This document shows positions 8,975 through 18,625 of a DNA stretch of 64,000 nucleotides, in pieces. A program made the translations under genes and the position numbers. This DNA is from Dehalococcoidia bacterium (GTDB lineage: Bacteria; Chloroflexota; Dehalococcoidia; Lucifugimonadales; Australimonadaceae), in assembly GCA_022449765.1 (NCBI GenBank), contig JAKUPZ010000001.1, positions 62,001-126,000 on the forward strand. Direction: 5' to 3'. Numbering within the stretch: the first letter of the stretch is position 1; every line of letters begins with the position of its first letter. Below the pieces are notes generated by a model, which saw only the letters and a list, made by a program, of their open reading frames with translations, did no database searches and had not been told where the DNA came from.

Positions 8975-11181
8975 TGGAAAACCTACAACTACTACTTGAG
9001 CAAACAGCGTTAACCAACGACGAATATGATCTAATTGTTCGAAAAATTGGAAGAGATCCTAATGTTCTGGAATTAGGGCTTTTTGGAGCTTTGTGGAGCG
9101 AGCATTGTGGATACAAGCACTCTAAATCATTACTGAGAACTTTTCCCAATGATAGTGAGGCTGTAAAAGTTAAAGCTGGCGAGGAAAACGCAGGGGTAAT
9201 TGATATCGGCGATGGCCTAGGAGTGGTCTTTAAGATTGAATCACATAATCATCCTTCTGCTGTAGAGCCTTATCAAGGAGCAGCTACAGGCATAGGGGGC
9301 ATTGTTAGAGATATTCTTGCGATGGGCGCACGGCCCATTGCATTACTTAATTCCTTACGATTTGGAGAACTAAGCAAAGCGCGTAATAGGTACTTGTTCG
9401 AGGGAGTAGTAGCAGGGATTTCTGGGTATGGGAATTGTATAGGAGTTCCGAATGTTGGTGGAGAAGTGTTGTTTGCTCCTTCCTATGATGGTAATCCTTT
9501 AGTTAATGCAATGTGCGTAGGACTTCTTCAGATTGACCAATTGATGCGTTCTGCCGCCACAATACCAGGTTCACTTTTGATGGTAGTTGGATCTGCTACG
9601 GGAAGAGACGGAATCCATGGAGCTTCAGGCCTTGCCTCTAGATCTTTTGACGAAGATCGTGAAATGAGACCTACAGTCCAGGTAGGTGATCCATTTTTAG
9701 AAAAAGTGTTGATTGAGGGATGCTTGGAAGCTGCCAGCAGTGGTTATGTAGACGCTATGCAAGACATGGGAGCTGCAGGTTTGACAAGCTCCGTAATGGA
9801 ATGCGTTGCGAAAGGTGGTACTGGGGTAGATTTAAATGTTGATTTGGTTCCAAGAAGAGAATCTGGCATGTCAGCATATGAAATTATGCTTTCTGAATCC
9901 CAAGAACGCATGTTATTGATAGTCCAGCCCGAAAATGAGGAGCACGTAAAATCGCTATTTGCTAAATGGGATCTAGTGGCAATAACTATTGGTACAGTGA
10001 CGAGTAGTGGACGTGCACGAATTTATGAGGGAGGTAAGATTGTTGCTGATTTAGACATACCCACATTGGTAGAAGCTCCTATTTATCAGCCAGATTCACG
10101 CCGACCAGCTTATTTAGATGGATTGTTGAATGTGGCTATGCCGCCTGCGCCTAACGTCAAAGATGTTTTGAAAATTTTCAAACTGCTTCTAGCATCTCCT
10201 AATATTTCTAGCAAAAAGCAGGTTTATAGTAGGTATGATCATGAAGTACAAACGAGAACTGTGGTAAAGCCTGGGGAAGGGGATGCTGCAGTCCTTCGGT
10301 TAAAAAAGTCGACAAGAGGTTTGGCTGTATCAGTTGATGGTAACGCAAGATACACCTATTTAAACCCTTATGTAGGTGGAGCTATGGCAGTGGCGGAAGC
10401 GTGCCGAAACGTAGCGGTGACTGGCTCAACGCCAATAGCAGTTACAGACTGCTTAAATTTTGGGAACCCTGAAAAACCAGAAGTTTATTATCAATTGCAA
10501 GAATGTATTCGTGGCATGTCAGATGCATGTCGTTCTCTAGGGGTTCCTGTCATCAGCGGTAATGTTTCCCTTTATAATGAAACAGAAGGAAAATCTATTT
10601 TCCCGACAGCAATTGTTGGTGCGTTAGGGGTAATTAATGACTGTGAAAAGCTTATCCCCACAAGCTTTCAAAATATAGGCGACTGTGTTTTATTAGTTGG
10701 TCAAGGGCTGAATATTGACGAAACTAGTATGCCCGCAAGCGAGTACCTAGCTAGGATGTATGAATTAGAGGCTGGTAACCCGCATTTTGATTTGCAGAGG
10801 GAAGCATCGCTCCAAAAATTCCTATTAGAAGTTGGAGCATTAGGATTGTTAAATTCAGCACACGATTGTTCGGAAGGTGGTGTAGCAGTCGCAATTGCAG
10901 AGTGTTGCATAGTCGGAGGGATAGGATTCAATGGGACTGGTGATTGGCAGAACCCTAGGTGGGATACCGTTTTATTTGGCGAACTACCATCACGTGTAAT
11001 TGTAAGTTGTGATACTGCAGTAGAAAATCAATTAATGGAAATTGCATTGCGCTATGAATTACCTATCACGAATTTAGGGATAACTAAAGTGGAGGATTTT
11101 ACGATCGATTCACTACTAACATGCTCAATACACGAATTGAGTGATGTTTACTACAAAGGGCTGGATAACGCCTTGAATTGA
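8974..11181 (+). CDS. purL: Phosphoribosylformylglycinamidine synthase subunit PurL (small type)
   Basis: A 735-residue ATP-dependent synthase of the short PurL type that works with PurQ and PurS. It converts FGAR and glutamine-derived ammonia to FGAM. Visible motifs are LWSEHCGYKHSK near residue 45, FKIESHNHPSAVEPYQGAATG and GGIVRDILAMGARP in the first half, and PVISGNVSLYNET plus HDCSEGGVAVA in the second. The internal duplication typical of PurL is evident. It shares one base with the purQ stop. The gene ends in TGA, showing UGA is a real stop in this genome. Confidence 0.96.
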   Translation: MENLQLLLEQTALTNDEYDLIVRKIGRDPNVLELGLFGALWSEHCGYKHSKSLLRTFPNDSEAVKVKAGEENAGVIDIGDGLGVVFKIESHNHPSAVEPYQGAATGIGGIVRDILAMGARPIALLNSLRFGELSKARNRYLFEGVVAGISGYGNCIGVPNVGGEVLFAPSYDGNPLVNAMCVGLLQIDQLMRSAATIPGSLLMVVGSATGRDGIHGASGLASRSFDEDREMRPTVQVGDPFLEKVLIEGCLEAASSGYVDAMQDMGAAGLTSSVMECVAKGGTGVDLNVDLVPRRESGMSAYEIMLSESQERMLLIVQPENEEHVKSLFAKWDLVAITIGTVTSSGRARIYEGGKIVADLDIPTLVEAPIYQPDSRRPAYLDGLLNVAMPPAPNVKDVLKIFKLLLASPNISSKKQVYSRYDHEVQTRTVVKPGEGDAAVLRLKKSTRGLAVSVDGNARYTYLNPYVGGAMAVAEACRNVAVTGSTPIAVTDCLNFGNPEKPEVYYQLQECIRGMSDACRSLGVPVISGNVSLYNETEGKSIFPTAIVGALGVINDCEKLIPTSFQNIGDCVLLVGQGLNIDETSMPASEYLARMYELEAGNPHFDLQREASLQKFLLEVGALGLLNSAHDCSEGGVAVAIAECCIVGGIGFNGTGDWQNPRWDTVLFGELPSRVIVSCDTAVENQLMEIALRYELPITNLGITKVEDFTIDSLLTCSIHELSDVYYKGLDNALN

Positions 11182-11346
11182 ACGTAGGTACGTTATTTGT
11201 GTATTTTGATTTCTTTCACCACTTGCGGTTTTTGCTACTAGTAGATTCAAATTGAGACATCATGTTGGCGCATGTTTTTATTGTTATCCGTTATCATTAA
11301 GTATTAGGGGCATAAAAAAGCTCGTTTTAATAGTCAGGGGAGTTTT

Positions 11347-11949
11347 ATGAAGGTAATTTTTTTAGAGGATGTTGTCGGAACTGCGGATGCGGGCGAAGTA
11401 AAAGAAGTCAAAAATGGTTTTGCTCGTAATTTTCTTTTACCGCAAGGCCTTGCTGCGCCTGCCACAAAAGATCAAATTCAAAGAGAACAGGCTATAAAAG
11501 CTGCTGCAGTAGAGAAAAGATTGAAATTTTCACAAGAATGGAAAGTAGTAGCTGACGCTGTAAATGGAACACAGATTTCACTGGAAGTTCGTGTTGGGCC
11601 TACTGGGCGTCTTTTTGGTTCCGTTACTAGTAGGGCGATTGCTGAGAAATTGTCTGAGGAAACCGGTCGTGATATTGACCATCGTCATGTTTTGTTAGGT
11701 GCTTCAATTCATGAACCAGGGGATTATGACGTTACTATCAGACTATATCGGGATGTAACTGCAGAGATTAAAGTTAAAGTCATTCCTGAAGGGTATGTTG
11801 CTGCAGAGGATGAAGCTTTTGGAGACGTTGATACACCTGCAGAAGATTCGCAGGCTATGAATGAAGATTCCCAGATCGTCGATGCAGAAGCATCAGATGA
11901 AGCAGAAATTACGAATGAGGAATCGGAAGTTACAGAAGAAGCTGACTAA
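11347..11949 (+). CDS. rplI: Ribosomal protein L9 with a long acidic C-terminal tail
   Basis: A 200-residue large-subunit protein L9, longer than the usual length of about 150. The N-terminal RNA-binding domain is canonical ([32 protein letters not shown] in sequence terms, residues 1-32), and the C-terminal domain has [12 protein letters not shown]. After about residue 155 comes a low-complexity tail rich in Glu, Asp and Ala, ending [10 protein letters not shown], with no family counterpart that I know. CAGGGGAG lies upstream of the ATG. It heads the replication cluster, as in many bacteria where rplI precedes dnaB. Confidence 0.95.
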   Translation: MKVIFLEDVVGTADAGEVKEVKNGFARNFLLPQGLAAPATKDQIQREQAIKAAAVEKRLKFSQEWKVVADAVNGTQISLEVRVGPTGRLFGSVTSRAIAEKLSEETGRDIDHRHVLLGASIHEPGDYDVTIRLYRDVTAEIKVKVIPEGYVAAEDEAFGDVDTPAEDSQAMNEDSQIVDAEASDEAEITNEESEVTEEAD

Positions 11950-11978
11950 TTGCAGTCCTTGGAGAGCGTGAAGACTAA

Positions 11979-13349
11979 ATGTATGCAGAGAAACTTCCAC
12001 CGCATGACCCTGATGCTGAAGAAGCTGTCGTAGGCTCTCTTTTGATTGACGGAGAAACAATTAATCGTATTGCGACTGTGGTTAAATCAGAAGATTTTTA
12101 CCGAGAGCGTAATCGGTGGTGTTATGAGGCATGTCAATCGCTCTACCATCGTGGGGAGGCAATTGATCAGATTAGCGTTGCAAGAGAATTATCCTTGAAG
12201 GATAGATTGGAAGAAGTAGGAGGGGCTGCTTATCTTAGCCACCTTGTCAATGTAGTCCCTACTTCTGTTCACGCAGAGTTCTTTGCGCAGATCGTTAATC
12301 GTACAGCGACAATGCGCAGGCTTATTCAAGCAGCAAGTGAGATTGCAACGATTGGCTATAACGATGCGCCTGACACTGAACAGGCTTTGCAACAAGCAGA
12401 AGACTTATTATTTAAAGTTCGCAATACTCATGTGACTCGAGATTTTGTCACTATCAGAGAAGTACTGGATCAATACCTTGAAGATACCTCGAATATTGAG
12501 GCGATGGATCAGAGGGTTGCTCCTATTCCGACTGGTTATACAGATATAGATAATGCGCTTGGGCGGTTGCAGCGAGGTGATTTGTTTATCTTGGCGGCTC
12601 GACCTGCACTAGGAAAATCTACCTTGGCAATGAACATTGCAAGAAACGCAGCTGGTCAGGGTGCCGTTGTAGGTATTTTTAGTTTGGAAATGAGCCGGGA
12701 ACAATTAGCATTAAGGTTGCTTTCCGCGGAATCCGAGGTCGATAGCTATTTGATGCGTTTGGGTCTCTTGGGTGAATCAGCTACAGATCGGGTTATGACA
12801 GGAATTGGTGAGCTTTCTGACTTATCAATATATATGGATGATTCTCCTGCACAGGCTGTACTAGAAATGCGCGCGAAATTGAGGAGATTACACACCGATC
12901 GTGGTGTCGATCTTGTGATCGTGGATTACTTACAGTTGATTGCAGGTAGAGAAAGCAGAGGAGAGAATAGGGTTCAGGAATTAAGCGAAATAACTAGGCA
13001 ACTTAAGGCAATCGCGCGAGATCTGAACGTTCCTGTTATTGCGATTTCCCAGCTTTCTCGTGCCATAGAGCAAAGACCAGACCATTATCCCCAGTTGTCG
13101 GATTTGAGAGAATCTGGTTCTATTGAACAAGATGCAGATGTAGTTGCTTTTATACACAGAGAAGATCGATACACTACGGCAGAACAATGGGAGCAAAGGC
13201 ACCCGACAGAGCCGTATCCTGAAAACTTGGCTCAGCTAGTGATAGCTAAAAATCGCCATGGTCCTACGAAATCAATACATTTGTATTTTAGAGGGAATTT
13301 CTCTAGATTTGAGAATCTTGCAACTGAGTTAACTTCTAATGAGCGGTGA
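11979..13349 (+). CDS. dnaB: Replicative DNA helicase DnaB
   Basis: A 456-residue hexameric replicative helicase. The N-terminal helical domain starts PPHDPDAEEAVVGSLL, and the C-terminal RecA-like domain (from about residue 180) has the Walker A loop ARPALGKSTLA, VIVDYLQLI as Walker B, and the ISQLSRAIEQR and RESGSIEQDAD motifs. All hallmark helicase motifs are present. The gene ends in TGA and overlaps the DnaD-like gene by 11 bases, so helicase and accessory proteins are probably made together. Confidence 0.97.
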   Translation: MYAEKLPPHDPDAEEAVVGSLLIDGETINRIATVVKSEDFYRERNRWCYEACQSLYHRGEAIDQISVARELSLKDRLEEVGGAAYLSHLVNVVPTSVHAEFFAQIVNRTATMRRLIQAASEIATIGYNDAPDTEQALQQAEDLLFKVRNTHVTRDFVTIREVLDQYLEDTSNIEAMDQRVAPIPTGYTDIDNALGRLQRGDLFILAARPALGKSTLAMNIARNAAGQGAVVGIFSLEMSREQLALRLLSAESEVDSYLMRLGLLGESATDRVMTGIGELSDLSIYMDDSPAQAVLEMRAKLRRLHTDRGVDLVIVDYLQLIAGRESRGENRVQELSEITRQLKAIARDLNVPVIAISQLSRAIEQRPDHYPQLSDLRESGSIEQDADVVAFIHREDRYTTAEQWEQRHPTEPYPENLAQLVIAKNRHGPTKSIHLYFRGNFSRFENLATELTSNER

Positions 13350-13986
13350 TTTGTTTAAAGGGTTTGACTCTAAAAATAAACTCATCCCAGTGCCTAGCGT
13401 GCTTTTAAGTTCGCTTCTTGTCGAAATTGACGATTTTGCAGAACTGAGATGTACTCTTCGTTTATTTTGGCTACTTTATCAGGCCAAAGGTTTTCCTAAG
13501 AAAATAAGATTTGAGCATTTGTGCAATGACGACGTATTACTTAAGTGTTTAGGTACGCCTGAAGCAATTAAGGAGGGTTTCAAAAAGGCCATCAATAGAG
13601 GAACCGTTTTAGAAACCGATGGCTGGTACAGAGTTAACAATGGACAAATAGACGAAAACGAAACTCGATTTCAGTTAGATCAACTAGCGGTTCTTGAGCT
13701 GCAGCACGATCGCCCGAATATATTTAGTCTTTATGAAGAGAATATTGGCTTGATTACTCCAATAATTGCTGAAGAATTGCAATACGCGGAAAAGGAGTTT
13801 CCTCCGAGTTGGATTCAGAGTGCGATTGAAGAAGCAGCAAAGAATAATGTTCGTAATTGGCGTTATATAATGGCGGTTCTAGATTCTTGGAAAACCAAGG
13901 GGAAGGGAGGGTTTCGTGGAGAGCTTGGGCGACATACTGAAAAGATTACAGCAGCAGAGTATATCCAACGCCGACGTAATTCCTAA
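13339..13986 (+). CDS. DnaD-domain replication protein
   Basis: A 215-residue protein with a C-terminal DnaD/DnaB2-like helical domain (about residues 130-195), recognisable from NIFSLYEENIGLITP, the spaced aromatic residues, and NVRNWRYIMAVLDSWKTKG. In Firmicutes such proteins remodel origin DNA and help recruit the helicase loader. The N-terminal part looks like a winged-helix region but is too divergent to be sure. The start ATG lies inside the end of dnaB, and its 3' end overlaps the AAA+ gene by 71 bases. A role in helicase loading is inferred from domain and position. Confidence 0.82.
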   Translation: MSGDLFKGFDSKNKLIPVPSVLLSSLLVEIDDFAELRCTLRLFWLLYQAKGFPKKIRFEHLCNDDVLLKCLGTPEAIKEGFKKAINRGTVLETDGWYRVNNGQIDENETRFQLDQLAVLELQHDRPNIFSLYEENIGLITPIIAEELQYAEKEFPPSWIQSAIEEAAKNNVRNWRYIMAVLDSWKTKGKGGFRGELGRHTEKITAAEYIQRRRNS

Positions 13987-15277
13987 TTGGGTAGAAGAAC
14001 TAGAAAATACGAATGACCTAGTGACCTGTACCTTTTGTGGCGGCAGAGGCTGGGTAAGGGCAGATCTTCCAGTTAACGACCCAAAGTTTGGGACTGCTAT
14101 TCCGTGTACCTGTAAAAGAATTGACCAAGGCGATATCCGCCTGCCTAGATTGCAAAAATTCAGCAACCTCGGGGTACTTGGGACTGTTGATTTTGATGAT
14201 GTTTCCAGAACTGGACCTTCCGAGATTGCCGAGTCACAAGCACGTTATCTAGCAGCTTATGATGCTGCCCTTGAATTTTGTAATAATCCACTAACTACCA
14301 TGGTATTTGTAGGCGGGAATGGTACTGGTAAAACTTATTTGGCTGCAGCAGTTGCTAATAGTTTGATTAATAATGGACATCCCGTATTTTTTTCGTTTGT
14401 TCCTGATCTGCTAGACCAACTCAGAGGGTCATTCACCTCAGATGCTGATTTCAATTACGATGAAATGTTTGAGCAAGTTAAGAATGTCCAAGTACTGATA
14501 TTAGACGACTTGGGCATACAAAGTAGTACGCCCTGGGCCGAGGAGAAACTGTTTCAAATAATTAACCACAGATTCCTTAGTTCTTTACCAACATTGATTA
14601 CTTCATCCGTTCCACTTGAAAGGATGGATGGGAGATTGCAAAGTAGGTTGTCAGATCCTAGAACGTCACGCGTTATTGATTTAGGTGGTAGTTCTAGGAC
14701 TAGAAGTAATACTATGGGGCTTATCGAACCAACAATGCTGAAAAATATGACTTTTGGCTCGTTTGATATAGAGGGAAAGGCATATGATCGACAAGGGAGA
14801 GAGACTTTAAATGCAGCTAGAGCAATATCTTTAGCATTTTCAGCTAATCCCGAGGGTTGGCTAGTCCTTGTTGGGGACTCAGGTTGTGGGAAAACGCACC
14901 TAGCAGTTTCAATTGCTAATGACCGTATGGCAAAAGGTGATGAAGTTTTTTTCGCTTTTGTGCCAGACTTACTGGACCATTTGCGCTACACCTTTAGCCC
15001 AGATAGTCGAGTAACATATGATGAATTATTTGATCGTATAAAGCAGGCTTCATTACTGATGCTTGACGATTTAGGATCTGAGAGTTCCACAACTTGGGCT
15101 AATGAGAAGCTTTATCAAATAATTGTTCATAGGCACAATGCCCAACTTCCTACTGTAATAACTACACGAGCCATCCCCTCTGCTGCTAAAGACCCTGTTG
15201 CTTCCAGGTTAAATGACGCCAGGTTAGTCCAGATAATGCCAATTACAGCTCCAGATTATAGGGATGTAGGTCGTTAG
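13916..15277 (+). CDS. Tandem AAA+ ATPase, helicase-loader (DnaC/DnaI)-like
   Basis: A 453-residue protein with two consecutive DnaC/IstB-type AAA+ modules. An N-terminal zinc-finger-like element (C38, C41, C64, C66) resembles that of DnaI-type loaders. Module 1 has Walker A GGNGTGKT (133-140) and Walker B LILDDLG (194-200); module 2 has GDSGCGKT (320-327) and LMLDDLG (381-387). Each has a SRL arginine segment (about R244 and R431). The two are clearly homologous: both contain FVPDLLD and a WAxEKLxQI stretch. Known loaders have one AAA+ module, so the duplication is odd. The GTG start has AAGGGAGGG upstream and lies within the preceding gene. Confidence 0.85.
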   Translation: MESLGDILKRLQQQSISNADVIPNWVEELENTNDLVTCTFCGGRGWVRADLPVNDPKFGTAIPCTCKRIDQGDIRLPRLQKFSNLGVLGTVDFDDVSRTGPSEIAESQARYLAAYDAALEFCNNPLTTMVFVGGNGTGKTYLAAAVANSLINNGHPVFFSFVPDLLDQLRGSFTSDADFNYDEMFEQVKNVQVLILDDLGIQSSTPWAEEKLFQIINHRFLSSLPTLITSSVPLERMDGRLQSRLSDPRTSRVIDLGGSSRTRSNTMGLIEPTMLKNMTFGSFDIEGKAYDRQGRETLNAARAISLAFSANPEGWLVLVGDSGCGKTHLAVSIANDRMAKGDEVFFAFVPDLLDHLRYTFSPDSRVTYDELFDRIKQASLLMLDDLGSESSTTWANEKLYQIIVHRHNAQLPTVITTRAIPSAAKDPVASRLNDARLVQIMPITAPDYRDVGR

Positions 15278-15295
15278 GAAGGAAGTTACCCTGTT

Positions 15296-15730
15296 ATGGG
15301 AACGAATTTTGAAAGCCGCCTAAGCGAGTGTGTATTTTGTGATGTCATCGCAAATAGAGTCCCGCGTAAAGTGCGATACCAGGATAATGAACTAATTGTT
15401 TTTGAGAATGCTTTAGATTGGGTTCCTATTATGTACATAATTGCACCTAAGGTACATTTAACTCAGTCGGAATTTTGGTGTTCAAGTCTATTCCTTAATG
15501 CTACTAGAGTAGCGGTGCAAATCGGTGAATCTGATGCAGTAAATGGATTTAGATTGGTATCTAACTTTGGGGATGATGCAATGCAATCACAGCCGCACGG
15601 GCATTTGCACCTTTTAGGCGGGGATCATCTTGGTTTGTATGTGGATTTTCCAGATAAGAGCGAATTCTGGTTGAAAATTTACGGCCAGAGTGCGTATGAT
15701 CCTAAGAAATTCCGAGCACTAAATGATTGA
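15296..15730 (+). CDS. HIT-family protein
   Basis: A 144-residue histidine-triad protein, a nucleotide hydrolase or transferase fold. The N-terminus has CVFCDVIANRVPRKV, reminiscent of zinc-binding HIT proteins, and the catalytic histidine triad appears as PHGHLHLLGG near residues 101-110. IAPKVHLTQSEF corresponds to the usual preservation of an IPKxHxxS segment. Substrates of bacterial HIT proteins are often adenosine nucleotide conjugates; the actual one is unknown. Its final 8 bases overlap crcB. Confidence 0.88.
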   Translation: MGTNFESRLSECVFCDVIANRVPRKVRYQDNELIVFENALDWVPIMYIIAPKVHLTQSEFWCSSLFLNATRVAVQIGESDAVNGFRLVSNFGDDAMQSQPHGHLHLLGGDHLGLYVDFPDKSEFWLKIYGQSAYDPKKFRALND

Positions 15731-16100
15731 ATTGCTACTTGTAGGAGCAGGAGGGTTTATTGGTTCTACTTTTCGCTATGTGTTGATGCAACTTTTTTCC
15801 AACATTGCAAGCAATTCTAGTTTCCCATGGGGGATTTTTATAGCCAATATTTCAGGCTCTTTATTAATAGGACTATTGGCAGGTTTAACGGAATCAAGAA
15901 ATGCCATTAATCCGGAGATTCGTTTATTCCTATTCGTGGGGTTGCTGGGAGGATTTACTACTTTCTCTTCTATAACGAACGATACACTTACGTTATTTCG
16001 TAGCTCGCAATTTGTCTTGGCCTTCGCAAATATAGGACTTACTGTATTTTTAGGAATGCTATTCGTTGCACTAGGTTATTTTCTGGCTCGTTCTAATTAA
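15723..16100 (+). CDS. crcB: Fluoride channel CrcB/Fluc
   Basis: A 125-residue protein with four predicted membrane helices, matching the dual-topology fluoride-exporting channel family. Family markers are GAGGFIGSTFRY at the N-terminus, FIANISGSLLIGLLAG with its conserved asparagine, and GLLGGFTTFSSI containing the Phe and Thr residues that line the pore. It overlaps the HIT gene by 8 bases. A single copy is present here, consistent with a homodimer. No fluoride riboswitch is visible upstream. Confidence 0.93.
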   Translation: MIELLLVGAGGFIGSTFRYVLMQLFSNIASNSSFPWGIFIANISGSLLIGLLAGLTESRNAINPEIRLFLFVGLLGGFTTFSSITNDTLTLFRSSQFVLAFANIGLTVFLGMLFVALGYFLARSN

Positions 16101-16141
16101 TTTGAGTAATATACTTCATATTTCCCAACTCCGGAGATTGA

Positions 16142-18616
16142 ATGACTACCCGTAAAAGAATTTCAAACATGCGATATGACCCTCAAGAAATTGACGGGAA
16201 ATGGCAGCAAAAATGGGAAAAGGACGATATATATAAAATTGACGAAAGTTTAGATCGTCCGAATTGGTACGCTTTAACTATGTACCCCTATCCTTCAGGT
16301 GATTTACATGTGGGTCATTGGTATGCCATGGCTCCTTCCGATGCACATGCGAGATATATGCGAATGCGTGGTTATAACGTACTCCATCCGATGGGATTTG
16401 ATGCATTTGGATTGCCTGCAGAGAATGCTGCTATAAATCGCGGTATCCACCCCCATACATGGACAATGGATAATATCGAAAGGATGCGCGGGCAGCTACG
16501 TTCGATGGGATCGATATACGACTGGAGCCGAGAAGTAGTTACGTGTGACCCCAAATACTATCGTTGGAATCAATGGTTTTTCTTAAAAATGTATGAAAAA
16601 GGTTTGGCTTATCGCTCGGCTGCTCCAGTTAACTGGTGCCCGACATGTCAGACTGTGCTTGCAAACGAGCAAGTAGTAGATGGTAGATGCGAAAGGACGG
16701 ACGATATTGTTGTCCGTCGTGAGATGGATCAATGGTTCTTCAAAATTACTGATTATGCAGATGAATTATTAGATTTCTCTGGCGTGGTGGAATGGCCTGA
16801 GCGTATTCGGTCTATGCAAACTAATTGGATTGGAAGGAGCGAAGGCGTAGAAATATCTTTTGATATTTCTGACTATGGTCTTGCAGAAACAGAGATAAAA
16901 GCTTTTACAACTCGAATAGACACCATTTTTGGGGTTACTTACTTGGCCCTTGCACCTGAGCATCCCCTGGTTGAGAAAATAGCAACCTCTAATCATATTG
17001 AACAAATTCGACAATATATCAATAAAACTAGTGAAGAATCTGAGATCGACAGGCTTGCAACTGATCGAGAAAAGACGGGCGTGTTTACTGGGGCGTATGC
17101 AATAAATCATCTAAATGGATCTCATATTCCAATATGGATTAGTGATTATGTCCTTTTAACGTACGGAACAGGGGCAGTAATGGGTGTCCCTGCACATGAT
17201 CAAAGAGACTTCGAATTTGCTCAAAAATTTGAGTTACCAATTACTGTTGTAGTTAGCCCTCCCCAATGGGACGGTTCTGATTTACAAGCTGCATGGGTGG
17301 AAAAAAAGGGAGTACTAGTAAATTCACAACAATTTGATGGACTTCCTAATCACGAAGGATATGAAGCCATTGCCGATTTAGTGGAATCTGCTGGATATGG
17401 AGGAAGAAAAGTTGGTTATAGGATTAGAGACTGGCTGATCAGTCGCCAACGCTACTGGGGCACCCCCATACCTATAATTTATTGCGATAATTGTGGTGTT
17501 CAGCCTGTCCCCTTTAATGAATTACCTGTCCTTTTGCCTGAGAATGCAGAATTTAAACCAACGGGGGAATCTCCTTTAAAATATAGTAGTGAATTTCTCA
17601 ATGTGCCATGTCCTTCCTGTAGGATTCCTGCCAGGCGAGAGACAGATACTATGGACACTTTTGTAGATTCATCCTGGTATTTCTTACGTTACGTCAGCCC
17701 TGAATCTTTAGACGCTCCGTTTGATTCGAACAAAATAGGATTATGGAACCCGGTTGATCAATATACTGGTGGTGCAGAGCATGCTGTAATGCACTTACTC
17801 TATGCTCGATTTTTCACAAAAGTAATAAGGGATTTGGGCCTAATTGAATTTGGGGAACCTTTTTTAAGGCTTTTTAACCAAGGCACTGTTCTCTCCAACC
17901 ATACAAAAATGAGTAAAAGCCGAGGCAATGTCATTGCCCCTGATATTTACACTAAAGAACTTGGGGCGGATGTGGTTCGACTATACCTGATGTTTATGGG
18001 CCCTTGGGAAGGTGGTGGTGACTGGAGCGATTCTGGTATTAATGGTGTTGCCCGATGGGTGAATCGTTTATGGGATTTATGTACTAAAACCTCAGAGGCG
18101 CTGCCAGAAAAGGAGCAGGAATTAGATCGAGAGCTTTTAAGGAAAATGCACCAAACGATCAAAAACGTAATTACTGATTACGATCGATTTAAGTACAACA
18201 CAGCTATTGCTGCGATGATGGAACTTACAAACGCCGCGTCTCCTGCATATGAAAAAAAATTAGTATCACAGAAGGTTTGGATTGAATTAATTTCGAATCT
18301 TCTACTTTTGATTGCACCGATGGCTCCGCATTTGTCTGAAGAGCTTTGGGAGATTATTGGCAAGGAATATAGTATCCATCAAAACATGTTGCCTGCGTGG
18401 GATGAAGAGCTGTGCGCAGATGATGAAGCAACACTTGTGGTACAGGTTAATGGCAAGGTTAGAGATAAAATTATGGTGGCTGCATTAATAAATGAAGAAG
18501 ATGCTCGGGATGTGGCACTATCTTCAAATAAGATCCAGGAGCATCTTTCAGGGAAAGAGATTGTAAAAATTGTGTTTGTTTCAGATAGATGTTTATTGAG
18601 CATAGTGGCCAAATAA
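16142..18616 (+). CDS. leuS: Leucyl-tRNA synthetase
   Basis: An 824-residue class I aminoacyl-tRNA synthetase charging tRNA-Leu. The HIGH signature appears as HVGH (about residues 56-59) in YPYPSGDLHVGHW, and KMSKS follows near residue 589 (HTKMSKSRGNV). The editing domain insert, with FTTRIDTIFGVTYLALAPEH and GTGAVMGVPAHDQRD, is intact. The C-terminal anticodon-binding helices (MAPHLSEELWE) are present. The ATG follows a GGAG-type site. It converges on the SbcC-like gene with only 9 bases between stops. Confidence 0.97.
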   Translation: MTTRKRISNMRYDPQEIDGKWQQKWEKDDIYKIDESLDRPNWYALTMYPYPSGDLHVGHWYAMAPSDAHARYMRMRGYNVLHPMGFDAFGLPAENAAINRGIHPHTWTMDNIERMRGQLRSMGSIYDWSREVVTCDPKYYRWNQWFFLKMYEKGLAYRSAAPVNWCPTCQTVLANEQVVDGRCERTDDIVVRREMDQWFFKITDYADELLDFSGVVEWPERIRSMQTNWIGRSEGVEISFDISDYGLAETEIKAFTTRIDTIFGVTYLALAPEHPLVEKIATSNHIEQIRQYINKTSEESEIDRLATDREKTGVFTGAYAINHLNGSHIPIWISDYVLLTYGTGAVMGVPAHDQRDFEFAQKFELPITVVVSPPQWDGSDLQAAWVEKKGVLVNSQQFDGLPNHEGYEAIADLVESAGYGGRKVGYRIRDWLISRQRYWGTPIPIIYCDNCGVQPVPFNELPVLLPENAEFKPTGESPLKYSSEFLNVPCPSCRIPARRETDTMDTFVDSSWYFLRYVSPESLDAPFDSNKIGLWNPVDQYTGGAEHAVMHLLYARFFTKVIRDLGLIEFGEPFLRLFNQGTVLSNHTKMSKSRGNVIAPDIYTKELGADVVRLYLMFMGPWEGGGDWSDSGINGVARWVNRLWDLCTKTSEALPEKEQELDRELLRKMHQTIKNVITDYDRFKYNTAIAAMMELTNAASPAYEKKLVSQKVWIELISNLLLLIAPMAPHLSEELWEIIGKEYSIHQNMLPAWDEELCADDEATLVVQVNGKVRDKIMVAALINEEDARDVALSSNKIQEHLSGKEIVKIVFVSDRCLLSIVAK

Positions 18617-18625
18617 AGCAAGCTA

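Noticed and set aside
11182-11346. Gap between purL and rplI as a small RNA gene
   Set aside because: AT-rich with only a 6-bp AACGTA-GG-TACGTT palindrome and no other structure that I could support.
15277-15723. Fluoride riboswitch ahead of crcB
   Set aside because: crcB overlaps the HIT gene and there is no untranslated leader for it.
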